A DNA stretch of 64,000 bases from AB-137-C09 sp964458185. Lineage in GTDB: Bacteria; Pseudomonadota; Zetaproteobacteria; Mariprofundales; Mariprofundaceae. Shown here piece after piece: positions 34,150 to 42,005 of this stretch (position 1 is its first letter; the number at the start of each line of letters is the position of its first letter). The notes beneath the pieces are model-generated. The model was given only the letters and a program-made list of their open reading frames with translations. It had not been told where the DNA came from and ran no database searches. A program made the translations under genes and the position numbers. The stretch is taken from NCBI GenBank assembly GCA_964458185.1, contig CAYWFG010000008.1:1-64000 (forward strand). The letters run 5' to 3'.

Positions 34150-35441
34150 GGTTGATCCTTAATGGTTTGAATGGGTGTGCCTACGGCAGCTTCAAGGCGT
34201 GCCAAGGCTTGATTGGCTGTGCTGATCGCTTTCCAATACTGGGTTTCGTAGTTGTAACTGGTGATTTGACTGCGCACAAGGTTGAGGAAATCCACCTTGT
34301 TCACTTGGTAGCCTGCCAACATCGAAGCAACCGTTTGTGTGGCTTGGGGGATAATCCCCGTTTTAAACAACAGTGCTTGACGAGTCGCTGTTTGATAATC
34401 ACTGACCGATTGGCTGATGTCTGTTTCCATGGTTAAGCGGCGATCTTCTAGTGCAAAAGTCGCTCGTGCGGTGTCTGCCTCGCGTTGTGCTAATGCGCGG
34501 TCTTGTTTGGTATCGGTGAAAATAGGTAAATTCATGCTGAACATAATGCCCGTTAAATCGCTGCGACCTGCCCGCATACCATAATTTCCGCCAAGGGAAA
34601 AATCAGGGTAATAATCTTTTTTTGCTAATTCAACACGCGCTTTTGCTGCATCAATATGCTTGCGCTGCGCATCAAGCCATGGACGCGAAGCCAATGCGGT
34701 AGTGCGTAACAGTGATTCATCAGGAAGTGTATTTAATTGTTCAGAAATAGTTGCAGGCAAGGTGATTTGCGCATCTGCGCGGCGTTGCATCAAGGTGTTG
34801 AGTGCCGCCTGTTGATCGCGGCGAGTTCCTTTAAGAGAAATCTCACTATCTAACAACTTAGATAATTCAAGTTGTGCCAACAATACATCCGATTGTAAGC
34901 CTTGCCCTGTTTTGTATTTGCTGTCTGCAATACGAACAAATTGACGCAATAAACTTTGATTGCGTTGAACGATACGCAATGCTTGATCGACATAAACCAA
35001 GTTCCACCAATACATGTGGATATTCCGCTGCAACACCAAGCGAATTTCAGCGACATCCAACAATGCCGCCTGTGCTACAAAATCAGCACTTTTAGCGCGC
35101 AACGCCAACTTACCAGGGTACGGTAAGGCTTGAGTCAAACCTACTTGAGTCTGGGTCATTGCTTCACGGCTTAAAGAAGGATTATTCAATGGAACATTCA
35201 GTATATTAAAATTAAACCGTGGATCGGGCAAGGTGGATACTTGCGCGGGGACTTCTGCCAATGCTTTGGCGCGTTCGCTTAAGCCTGTTAAAGCTGGATG
35301 CGTGGCAATGCTTTGCACGGCATCTTTTAATGTTAATGCTTTCGATGCATCTGCACTGTGTGCCGTCACCGTCACACCCCAAGCAAGCAACATACTCGCC
35401 AGCACTGCCCGCATGGGGGTCAGTGTATAAAGATAAGGCAT
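34146..35441 (-). CDS. cusC: Outer-membrane efflux channel CusC (TolC family)
   Basis: About 431 residues with a signal peptide (AVLASMLLAWGVTVTAHSADA) and a TolC-type fold made of two internally similar halves (LSKLLDSEISLKGTRRDQ; READTARATFALEDRRLTME). It forms the outer-membrane conduit of the tripartite pump. There is no N-terminal lipobox, unlike E. coli CusC. Two adjacent ATGs exist; the second has the better spacing (5 nt) from AGGAGG. It is the first gene of the cusCBAA block, and its upstream region carries an inverted repeat that might be an operator. Confidence 0.9.
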   Translation of the reverse strand: MPYLYTLTPMRAVLASMLLAWGVTVTAHSADASKALTLKDAVQSIATHPALTGLSERAKALAEVPAQVSTLPDPRFNFNILNVPLNNPSLSREAMTQTQVGLTQALPYPGKLALRAKSADFVAQAALLDVAEIRLVLQRNIHMYWWNLVYVDQALRIVQRNQSLLRQFVRIADSKYKTGQGLQSDVLLAQLELSKLLDSEISLKGTRRDQQAALNTLMQRRADAQITLPATISEQLNTLPDESLLRTTALASRPWLDAQRKHIDAAKARVELAKKDYYPDFSLGGNYGMRAGRSDLTGIMFSMNLPIFTDTKQDRALAQREADTARATFALEDRRLTMETDISQSVSDYQTATRQALLFKTGIIPQATQTVASMLAGYQVNKVDFLNLVRSQITSYNYETQYWKAISTANQALARLEAAVGTPIQTIKDQP

Positions 35442-35496
35442 CATACCCTCCTATTGATAGAGGAATGAATAGTAAAAAGAAAATATGCCTAGAAAG

Positions 35497-35510
35497 TGTT
35501 CACAAGAACA
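35497..35510. promoter_or_regulatory. Candidate operator upstream of cusC
   Basis: The palindrome TGTTCACAAGAACA has 5-bp arms and lies about 55 nt before the cusC start, in the only longer gap (142 bp) of the cluster. Copper-responsive regulators often bind such palindromes, but no regulator gene is encoded nearby. Confidence 0.3.
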
Positions 35511-35587
35511 AAAGACACAACGCTATTTTATAATTCATTCCAGAAAACAACACAACCTTACGTTATGGAATCATAAGAACGATAAAT

Positions 35588-36025
35588 TTAAATAAGTATG
35601 CGTTGGGTGGTGGTAAAAAGAAGAGAACTGCTACGCGGCGGCCCTGTAGGGGTGCGCGATATAAGCATGGAAAGCGTGAATACATGATAGTCTTCACGAT
35701 CAAGCACAGAAAACATGCTAATATGATCCAGAGACAATAAAGCAAACACAGCAGAAGAAGCCTGCGTTGGTTCTTCACAATGGAAACAAGCGTGTGCCTG
35801 TGGTTGCTGTTGATGCAGGCCTATATCGGCATTGCAATGTTTTTCTACTTCGGTCAACAGCATGATAGAACCATCATCTGATGGCGTTGCAGGCATATCC
35901 GCAGCCATCAAACAAGCAGAAGATAGCAATAACTGTGCTGTAAAAAGCAAAGCCACGCCAGCCATAAGCCGCTGAAAACCACGATGGTCTGCAAAGTAAG
36001 AAAACATGGCGGCAATACTAGGCAT
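35588..36025 (-). CDS. Small secreted or membrane protein with CxxC motif, unknown
   Basis: About 145 residues from the first ATG; an in-frame TTG four codons earlier is less likely. One hydrophobic segment (LMAGVALLFTAQLLLSSACLM) can serve as signal or anchor. The next part is rich in His and Cys (EKHCNADIGLHQQQPQAHA, then CFHCEEP). The rest is variable. Similar short His/Cys proteins occur beside copper pumps (for example DUF2946 members), but I cannot confirm that family. It lies between the permease and cusC genes in the same direction, with the ATG 15 nt after the permease stop. Confidence 0.5.
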   Translation of the reverse strand: MPSIAAMFSYFADHRGFQRLMAGVALLFTAQLLLSSACLMAADMPATPSDDGSIMLLTEVEKHCNADIGLHQQQPQAHACFHCEEPTQASSAVFALLSLDHISMFSVLDREDYHVFTLSMLISRTPTGPPRSSSLLFTTTQRILI

Positions 36026-36040
36026 AGTGGGAAGCAAATG

Positions 36041-37240
36041 TCAAATAACATCAACAGGCTCTAGCCTAGCAGCACGCAGCGCAGGAACCACCGCCGCCAA
36101 CAGCGTAGCGATAAAAACCAAGCCTACAGTATGCAATAAATGATCAGTGTTGATTTCTGTGTAAATCATTGTATCGACATAAAAACGTTGAATGGTGTCC
36201 ATCTGCCCAGACAAATCAATACCGACATGATGAAACCAACGCACGCAGCTTAGCCCCAGTAATGTTCCGAGTGCCACCCCCGTGACACCAAGAATGATGG
36301 ACTCAACCATGACCATGCCTGCCAAGGTATAACGAGGGCAACCCAATGCCAACATGACACCAAACTCATGCACCCGCTCTAGCATACTCATCAACACAGT
36401 GTTCATCACCCCTGCAGCAACAATCAATAATACGACACCAAGAAATATATAATAAAAGACATTCTCTAACTCAACCCACTGTTGCATCATGGGGTACATA
36501 TCGTACCAACGCATCACTTCGTATTGCTGTGGATTTAATGTGCCATGCAATTGTTGATAGACACCCTCAAGTTGATCGGCAGGTAACTGCAATAGAATAC
36601 GCGAAATACGTTGACCCATCCCCAACCATTGTTGCATAAAAGCTAAGGGGACAATCGCTAATCCACGGTCAATGCCCATTTCACCACTGGAGATGATCCC
36701 CACCAAGGTGAACTTTTCGGCGGCTAAAGAACCAAAGCGATCTTCCGATAACAGTACCAGATCATCGCCGACTGTTATGCCAAGATTACGTGCTGTTGCC
36801 GCCCCCACCACACATGCTGTGGTATCATTGTCGTTTAAAAAACGCCCACGGTCCACCTTTTGCGCCAAGGTTAAAAGCGTGAGGGAAGGCTCTACCCCCA
36901 ACAACATCAAGCCTTCAGAAACATCTTCCCCCGCAGCCAATGCAAAGCCCTGTAATTGACGCGCATAATCATTAACCCCTGCTTGCTTAATCGCAGCATC
37001 AACGGTTGTAGCCTGCTGAATATAACGCGATAAACGCGGTGCGCGGAAATAGCCCTGTTGATGAATTTGTATGCTACCAACAATAGCGCGTTGCATATTG
37101 CGGGTCATATTGTTGTGCAGCCCATCGTTAAACCCCCACAAAAATAACAAAGAGGCAAGACCAATGGTAATCGCAGCCATGGTGATGACACTGCGGCGAG
37201 GGTTGCGAAAAATATTACGAAAAGCCATGGCAAACATCAT
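36041..37240 (-). CDS. ABC transporter permease, MacB/FtsX family
   Basis: About 399 residues with the MacB-type layout: helix 1 (ITMAAITIGLASLLFLWGF), a large periplasmic domain (about residues 45-265), then three helices (FLGVVLLIVAAGVMNTVLM, MVESIILGVTGVALGTLLGL, LVFIATLLAAVVPALRAARL). The C-terminal PALRAARLEPVDVI is a family mark. Such permeases need an ABC ATPase of the LolD/MacB kind, but none is encoded on either side. It may export a lipoprotein or act in envelope stress. The ATG with AAGGA 7 nt upstream was chosen. Confidence 0.8.
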   Translation of the reverse strand: MMFAMAFRNIFRNPRRSVITMAAITIGLASLLFLWGFNDGLHNNMTRNMQRAIVGSIQIHQQGYFRAPRLSRYIQQATTVDAAIKQAGVNDYARQLQGFALAAGEDVSEGLMLLGVEPSLTLLTLAQKVDRGRFLNDNDTTACVVGAATARNLGITVGDDLVLLSEDRFGSLAAEKFTLVGIISSGEMGIDRGLAIVPLAFMQQWLGMGQRISRILLQLPADQLEGVYQQLHGTLNPQQYEVMRWYDMYPMMQQWVELENVFYYIFLGVVLLIVAAGVMNTVLMSMLERVHEFGVMLALGCPRYTLAGMVMVESIILGVTGVALGTLLGLSCVRWFHHVGIDLSGQMDTIQRFYVDTMIYTEINTDHLLHTVGLVFIATLLAAVVPALRAARLEPVDVI

Positions 37241-37298
37241 CACGAAATCCTTATTTTACTTGCTATTATTTGGCAGGCTTTTAGGTTTCGCTCGCCTT

Positions 37299-37327
37299 TT
37301 GTCAGAAAGGTATTGACCTTATCATAG
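37299..37327 (+). promoter_or_regulatory. Possible sigma70 promoter of tRNA-Pro
   Basis: TTGTCA (37299-37304) and a TATCAT-like -10 at 37320-37325 precede the tRNA by the right distance. The 15-bp spacer is short, so this is tentative. Confidence 0.3.
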
Positions 37328-37332
37328 GTTAA

Positions 37333-37409
37333 CGGGGCGTAGCGCAGCCTGGTAGCGCACCAGACTGGGGGTCTGGTGGTCGGAGGTTCAAATCCTCTCG
37401 TCCCGACCA
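37333..37409 (+). tRNA. tRNA-Pro (anticodon GGG)
   Basis: A 77-nt cloverleaf with a 7-bp acceptor stem (CGGGGCG paired with CGTCCCG, including one G-T pair), anticodon stem CCAGA/TCTGG with loop CTGGGGG, a T-loop GTTCAAATC and an encoded CCA end. The anticodon GGG reads CCC and CCU proline codons. A run of seven T residues follows at 37413-37419. It is a lone tRNA and a possible integration target, but no integrase is adjacent. Confidence 0.97.
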
Positions 37410-37554
37410 TACTTTTTTTATCAGCGTATCATGGCGTATAAAAAATGGAATACCAACACTTGCGCACTTTTATCCACTTATTTTTTCTTTTAGTCTTTGA
37501 CTGCCGCTTATCCTCCTACTCGGTTAGTCAGGGCTTGCACTCAAATTTTCTCCT

Positions 37555-38196
37555 ATGAGCCAACTTCATGGTTTTCATCGTGCGCGCCAACGAATGGTGA
37601 CTGAACAATTATCTAAACGTGGCATCAAAGATAAACGGGTGCTGCAAGCGATGTGCGATATTCCTCGTCATCAATTTGTGAGTCCTGCCATGGCAGCCCA
37701 TGCCTACCAAGACTCTGCCTTACCCATTGGTGAAGGACAAACGATATCACAACCTTATATGGTTGCACGAATGTGTGAGCTATTGAACCTGCGAGGCAAT
37801 GAACGTGTCTTGGAGATTGGTACAGGCTGTGGTTATCACACCGCTATTTTGGCTCAATTGTGCTACCGTGTGTACAGCATCGAACGCATTCAATCATTGC
37901 ATACGCAAGCAAAAGCAAATTTGCGTGCTATCGGTCAACACAATGTGTTACTTAAATGCGCTGATGGTTTACAGGGCTGGAACGGCTTTGCTCCTTTTGA
38001 TGCAATTGTTGTTACTGCTGGCGGTGCATTATCTCAAACATGGCTCAAACAATTACAATCAGGCGGTGTATTACTGATGCCTGAAGGTGATCAAGGGGAG
38101 CACCGCCTAATGCATCATCGTATAGAAAAGGGTGTAGTTCGCAGATCTCAACATGATCTGTGTTCTTTTGTGCCATTGCGCCAAGGGGTGCAATAG
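37555..38196 (+). CDS. pcm: Protein-L-isoaspartate O-methyltransferase
   Basis: A 213-residue SAM-dependent repair enzyme for isoaspartyl residues in aged proteins. Marks are MVTEQLSKRGIKDKRVLQAM, PRHQFV, IGEGQTISQPYMVARM and the SAM motif VLEIGTGCGYHTAILA. The length matches the family. No good ribosome-binding site is seen before the ATG. The order pcm-dedA-nlpD resembles the surE-pcm-nlpD-rpoS region of other proteobacteria, but surE and rpoS are absent here. Confidence 0.93.
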   Translation: MSQLHGFHRARQRMVTEQLSKRGIKDKRVLQAMCDIPRHQFVSPAMAAHAYQDSALPIGEGQTISQPYMVARMCELLNLRGNERVLEIGTGCGYHTAILAQLCYRVYSIERIQSLHTQAKANLRAIGQHNVLLKCADGLQGWNGFAPFDAIVVTAGGALSQTWLKQLQSGGVLLMPEGDQGEHRLMHHRIEKGVVRRSQHDLCSFVPLRQGVQ

Positions 38197-38198
38197 TC

Positions 38199-38795
38199 AT
38201 GGCACAAGATTCATGGTTACGGCGCGTCTACCACTGGACGTTGGCTTGGGCGGATCATCCACAAGCGCGTTGGGCATTGTTTTTTATTGCCTTGATTGAA
38301 GCCAGCGTGTTTCCTATTCCACCTGATGTCTTATTATTGGCATTGGCTTTAGGTCGCCCTGATTTATCGCTTCGCTTTGCAGCCGTGGCAACGGCTGGCT
38401 CAACCATCGGTGCGGCAGTAGGCTATGGTATTGGCATGCTGCTCTTGGTTAGCGTTGGCATTCCTGTATTAACATTTTTTGGCGCAATGCCACAATTTGA
38501 GCATGTGCAAACCCTGTTTCAAGATTATGGCGTGGTGTTGGTGTTGATTGCAGGTTTTTCCCCCATACCGTTCAAAGTCATTACCATTGCCGCTGGGGCC
38601 TTTGGGCTTTCTTTTTGGCTGTTTATTATAGCTGCATTATGTTCACGTGGCGCACGGTTTTACCTAGAAGGAATTGTAATGCGCTGGGGTGGCAAACGTT
38701 TGCGCGGTTGGGTAGAGAGGTATTTTGAATGGATAACTGCATCGGTGGTAATACTGATCGTGGCTGGCTTTGCGATGTTATGGTTCATTCGTTAA
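38199..38795 (+). CDS. DedA/YqaA-family inner-membrane protein
   Basis: About 198 residues from the ATG 2 nt after the pcm stop, with AAGGGG upstream. Several hydrophobic helices and the family stretch LIEASVFPIPPDVLLLALAL are seen, followed by GYGIGMLLLV and ISGFSPIPFKV-like AGFSPIPFKVITIAAGA. DedA proteins act in membrane homeostasis and probably flip undecaprenyl phosphate or other lipids; the YqaA branch is less studied. The end is hydrophobic (VVILIVAGFAMLWFI). It lies between pcm and the NlpD-like gene in one operon. Confidence 0.85.
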   Translation: MAQDSWLRRVYHWTLAWADHPQARWALFFIALIEASVFPIPPDVLLLALALGRPDLSLRFAAVATAGSTIGAAVGYGIGMLLLVSVGIPVLTFFGAMPQFEHVQTLFQDYGVVLVLIAGFSPIPFKVITIAAGAFGLSFWLFIIAALCSRGARFYLEGIVMRWGGKRLRGWVERYFEWITASVVILIVAGFAMLWFIR

Positions 38796-40492
38796 GCATG
38801 ATTGCCATGCTTGCTCTGGTATGGCTGTTACCTGTCATTGCGCACGCGGCTGACGCAGGGCCAGTTGTGTATTCACCGCATGTTTACCGTGATACACCTG
38901 CCACCAATTACCAATACAGAGAACCCAACAATAACAAAGCCCAATCCGCAGTGCGGCATTATTACCGTGTGCAAGCAGGCGATACTGTTGGTCGGATTGC
39001 TAGGCGTTTAAAGATAAAGAAATCACTGTTGATACAGCGTAATGGTCTACGTCCACCTTATAGGATACGTGCTGGACAACGCCTTTGTATTAACGCGACA
39101 TGTGCCAAACAGTCGATAGTTAGTAAAGGGCAATACTATAAAGTGCGTAAAGGCGATACCATCGAAGGCATTGCTGCACGTCTTCGATTAAAGCCTTTGC
39201 TGTTGATTGAACGCAATCATTTGCATTACCCTTATACTTTAAAAATAGGGCAACGATTATGCATCAATGCCAAACAGTCATGCACACAAGTAAAAAAATA
39301 TCATCATAAAGATTATTATTATGTTCGCAAAGGCGATACGGTCGAACGCATTGCACGTAAATTACATCTCAAACAAGCATGGATAATCAAGCGTAACACG
39401 TTAAAGCCGCCCTATGTACTAAAACGTGGGCAACGCCTTTGCGTAAGCAAAACACACCATTGCAACCACCCAAAAACACCACCAAAATCTGTTTATCAAT
39501 ACCATGTAAGAGCAGGTGATACCTTGGGGCGTATTGCCATTAAACATGGTGTTTCACTTAAAAAACTAGCGCAGTGGAACGGCTTATCTTCACCCTATAC
39601 TATTTTTGTTGGGCAAGAACTTTCGCTGCATAAAAATAGCAAAAAAAAGAATCATCAAGCAAAAAGTTTACCACCAGGTACGGTTTCTTTACCCAATACC
39701 GAATACACAGTCCGACGGTATGAAACCTTGGATTATTTATCCAATCGTTTTTCTATCGCTCAAAAACAAATTATTGCATTAAATCACCTCAAGAAACCCT
39801 ACACATTAAAACAAGGGCAGGTGTTATGTTTAAATAATCCAGCGCCTTGCAGAAGTACCGTACACATTGTTGCCCCCAAAGAAACACTGGCACTTATTGC
39901 CCAGCGTTATAAGCTTAGTATTGATAGTTTGCGACAATTAAATCTGTTAAAGCCACCGTATGAGGTATTTCCTAGTCAACGTATTTGCTTGCTAAAGCCG
40001 TACCCGTGTATTGGCGCGCATCGCGTCAATAAACTGGATAAAAATTGGATGCCTCGGCTCGAATGGCCGTTAAGCAATGATCACCGTATTGTCACGCCTT
40101 TTGGGCGACATGGTGGACGCATGCATGATGGCATTGATATTCAAGCAATCAAAGGAACGCCTGTCTATGCTGCTGCTGATGGTCGAGTGATTTTTGCAGG
40201 GGCAAAGCTTGGTAAGCCGAACCCCAAGAAAAAGAAAGCTTTAAAGTCTGCTTATGGAAAAATGGTGGTTATTGAGCACCCCAATCATATTTTTACTATT
40301 TATGCCCACAACAGCACCATTTATGCAAGGCATAACAGGCAAGTAAAACAAGGTGATATCATTGCCCTTTCAGGCGATACAGGACGAGTGGATATGCCCC
40401 AATTACATTTTGAACTACGCAAAGGGAAAAAAGCGATCAACCCCTTAGAATATTTACCCCAACGAGCCGTGATTATTGATTATGAAAAATAA
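38780..40492 (+). CDS. nlpD: NlpD-like protein with six LysM repeats and an M23 domain
   Basis: About 570 residues. The start is uncertain among ATGs at 38729, 38780 and 38798; all lead into the signal segment MIAMLALVWLLPVIAHA. Six LysM repeats follow (about residues 60-410), such as YYRVQAGDTVGRIARRL and YYVRKGDTVERIARKL. Five of them end in a cysteine pair (RLCINATC, RLCINAKQSC, RLCVSKTHHC, VLCLNNPAPC, RICLLKPYPC). The C-terminal M23 domain keeps HDGID and YAH but has QLHFE where HLHFE is expected. This suggests an amidase activator or a weak hydrolase. No lipobox cysteine is visible, unlike E. coli NlpD. Confidence 0.82.
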   Translation: MVHSLSMIAMLALVWLLPVIAHAADAGPVVYSPHVYRDTPATNYQYREPNNNKAQSAVRHYYRVQAGDTVGRIARRLKIKKSLLIQRNGLRPPYRIRAGQRLCINATCAKQSIVSKGQYYKVRKGDTIEGIAARLRLKPLLLIERNHLHYPYTLKIGQRLCINAKQSCTQVKKYHHKDYYYVRKGDTVERIARKLHLKQAWIIKRNTLKPPYVLKRGQRLCVSKTHHCNHPKTPPKSVYQYHVRAGDTLGRIAIKHGVSLKKLAQWNGLSSPYTIFVGQELSLHKNSKKKNHQAKSLPPGTVSLPNTEYTVRRYETLDYLSNRFSIAQKQIIALNHLKKPYTLKQGQVLCLNNPAPCRSTVHIVAPKETLALIAQRYKLSIDSLRQLNLLKPPYEVFPSQRICLLKPYPCIGAHRVNKLDKNWMPRLEWPLSNDHRIVTPFGRHGGRMHDGIDIQAIKGTPVYAAADGRVIFAGAKLGKPNPKKKKALKSAYGKMVVIEHPNHIFTIYAHNSTIYARHNRQVKQGDIIALSGDTGRVDMPQLHFELRKGKKAINPLEYLPQRAVIIDYEK

Positions 40493-41012
40493 AAACCAAC
40501 ACCCCACCCTAGCAGCATGCATTCGAGATATTCCCGACTTCCCTAAAAAAGGAATCATCTTTAAAGACATCACGCCATTACTTGCCAATGCAACGGCATT
40601 TCATGATTCCATCGTTGCTTTGGCAACCAACTTACCCAAAGAAACAGATTTTATCGTTGGCATGGAATCCCGTGGTTTTTTGTTTGGCGCAGCACTTGCC
40701 ATGCATACAGGACTGGGGTTTATCCCCATACGAAAACCTGGGAAATTACCCCATGATGTACATAGCATTGAATATGAATTGGAATATGGTGTTGATCAAT
40801 TAGAAGTGCATCAAGATGCCTTGGCAGATCATCACAATGTTGTCATCGTTGATGATTTGTTGGCAACAGGCGGTACGGCAGCAGCCACATTGGCGCTCAT
40901 TAGAAAACTGGGTGCTAACCCCATTGCCGCACTATTTGTGATTGAATTAGATTTTTTACAAGGGCGAGAACGGTTGGTGGATGTGCCAGTTTATAGCCTG
41001 TTACATTATTGA
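40482..41012 (+). CDS. apt: Adenine phosphoribosyltransferase
   Basis: About 176 residues; purine salvage enzyme converting adenine and PRPP to AMP. Marks are IPDFPKKGIIFKDITPLL at the N-terminus, GMESRGFLFGAALA, PIRKPGKLP, and the PRPP site VVIVDDLLATGGTAAATL. The ATG at 40482 was preferred to a TTG two codons earlier. It overlaps the nlpD 3' end by 11 nt and is convergent with nusB. Confidence 0.95.
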   Translation: MKNKNQHPTLAACIRDIPDFPKKGIIFKDITPLLANATAFHDSIVALATNLPKETDFIVGMESRGFLFGAALAMHTGLGFIPIRKPGKLPHDVHSIEYELEYGVDQLEVHQDALADHHNVVIVDDLLATGGTAAATLALIRKLGANPIAALFVIELDFLQGRERLVDVPVYSLLHY

Positions 41013-41035
41013 TTGATATTTTGCTAACACACCAC

Positions 41036-41530
41036 TTACTTTTCGCTAACACTCTTACCGCGTCGATCTTCTGATTTGCTTTTTTTGCATTCATCAGGGC
41101 GTAATTGGGTTGCCATTTTATCTAACACACCATTGATAAAGCCTCTGGCTGTTTCGCCTGAATAATCACGCGCCAATTCCAATGCCTCATTGATAATTAC
41201 CCGATAAGGAATCTCTAAACGGTGTTGCAACTCCCACAATGCCATGCGAAGGATATTTAGCTCCAACATAGCAATGCTGCGTAAACTTCGTTTAATCAAA
41301 GGCTCAAGCGTCGCATCCAATACTGCACGCTCTTGCGTGATAAATGCAATGGCTTCACGCAGATAAGTTTCGTCTTGCTGCTTGCGTTCCATTTGGTTGA
41401 GTCGATCATTGATATGCACGGGCAAATCAGCCATGTCAAAAGCACCGCTTTGCCATGCATAAAGCACCTCAAGTATTGACTCTCGTGCCTGATGACGGTT
41501 CACACCAGTATGTTTTTTATGTTTGCCCAT
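41036..41530 (-). CDS. nusB: Transcription antitermination factor NusB
   Basis: A 164-residue all-helical RNA-binding protein that with S10 (NusE) binds boxA RNA in rRNA operon antitermination. Marks are RHQARESILEVLYAWQSG, LRSIAMLELNILRMALWEL, PYRVIINEALELARDYSG and GFINGVLDKMA. The C-terminus has a basic tail (KKSKSEDRRGKSVSEK) longer than usual. Its start overlaps the ribH end by 14 nt, the common ribH-nusB coupling. Confidence 0.95.
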   Translation of the reverse strand: MGKHKKHTGVNRHQARESILEVLYAWQSGAFDMADLPVHINDRLNQMERKQQDETYLREAIAFITQERAVLDATLEPLIKRSLRSIAMLELNILRMALWELQHRLEIPYRVIINEALELARDYSGETARGFINGVLDKMATQLRPDECKKSKSEDRRGKSVSEK

Positions 41531-42005
41531 CAGTTAAATCCTTCAATGCTGAAGCAACCACAATCGCTGTTAACGCTGCTTCTTCGCCTTTGTGACCATG
41601 AACGCCACCAATACGTTCTTGCGCTTGTGCCAATGTGTCTACGGTCAAGACACCATTTCCCACACCAACATCACCACGCTGCGCCACTATACCGATGGCA
41701 TCCATTGCACCTTGGCATACATAGTCAAAATGCGCTGTATCACCACGAATCACACAACCTAAACAAACAATGGCATCAAATCTCCCGCTTTTTGCCATTG
41801 CCATGGCAATAGTACCGATTTCAAAAGCACCGGGGACATAAACAACTGTCAGGCTTTCATTATTACAGCCATGCTCGCGCAAGGCTGTTTGCGCACCAAG
41901 CAATAAAGCATCAGTAACGACAGCGTTAAAACGACTCACCACAATGCCTACATGCATGCCTTTAGCATTGACTGTACCACTTAAGTGAGGTGCATCAAGA
42001 CTCAT
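41517..42005 (-). CDS. ribH: 6,7-dimethyl-8-ribityllumazine synthase
   Basis: A 162-residue enzyme for the penultimate riboflavin step. Marks are VGIVVSRFNAVVTDALL, VYVPGAFEIGTIAMAM, CLGCVIRGDTAHFDYVCQG and NGVLTVDTLAQAQERIGG. The catalytic histidine is in the TAHFDY motif. It overlaps ribBA by 11 nt and nusB by 14 nt. ribD and ribE are not in the window. Confidence 0.96.
   Translation of the reverse strand: MSLDAPHLSGTVNAKGMHVGIVVSRFNAVVTDALLLGAQTALREHGCNNESLTVVYVPGAFEIGTIAMAMAKSGRFDAIVCLGCVIRGDTAHFDYVCQGAMDAIGIVAQRGDVGVGNGVLTVDTLAQAQERIGGVHGHKGEEAALTAIVVASALKDLTDGQT

Noticed and set aside
37333..37409. tRNA-Pro as an attachment site of a genomic island covering the efflux cluster.
   Set aside because: No integrase and no direct repeat of the tRNA 3' end were seen on either side of the cluster.
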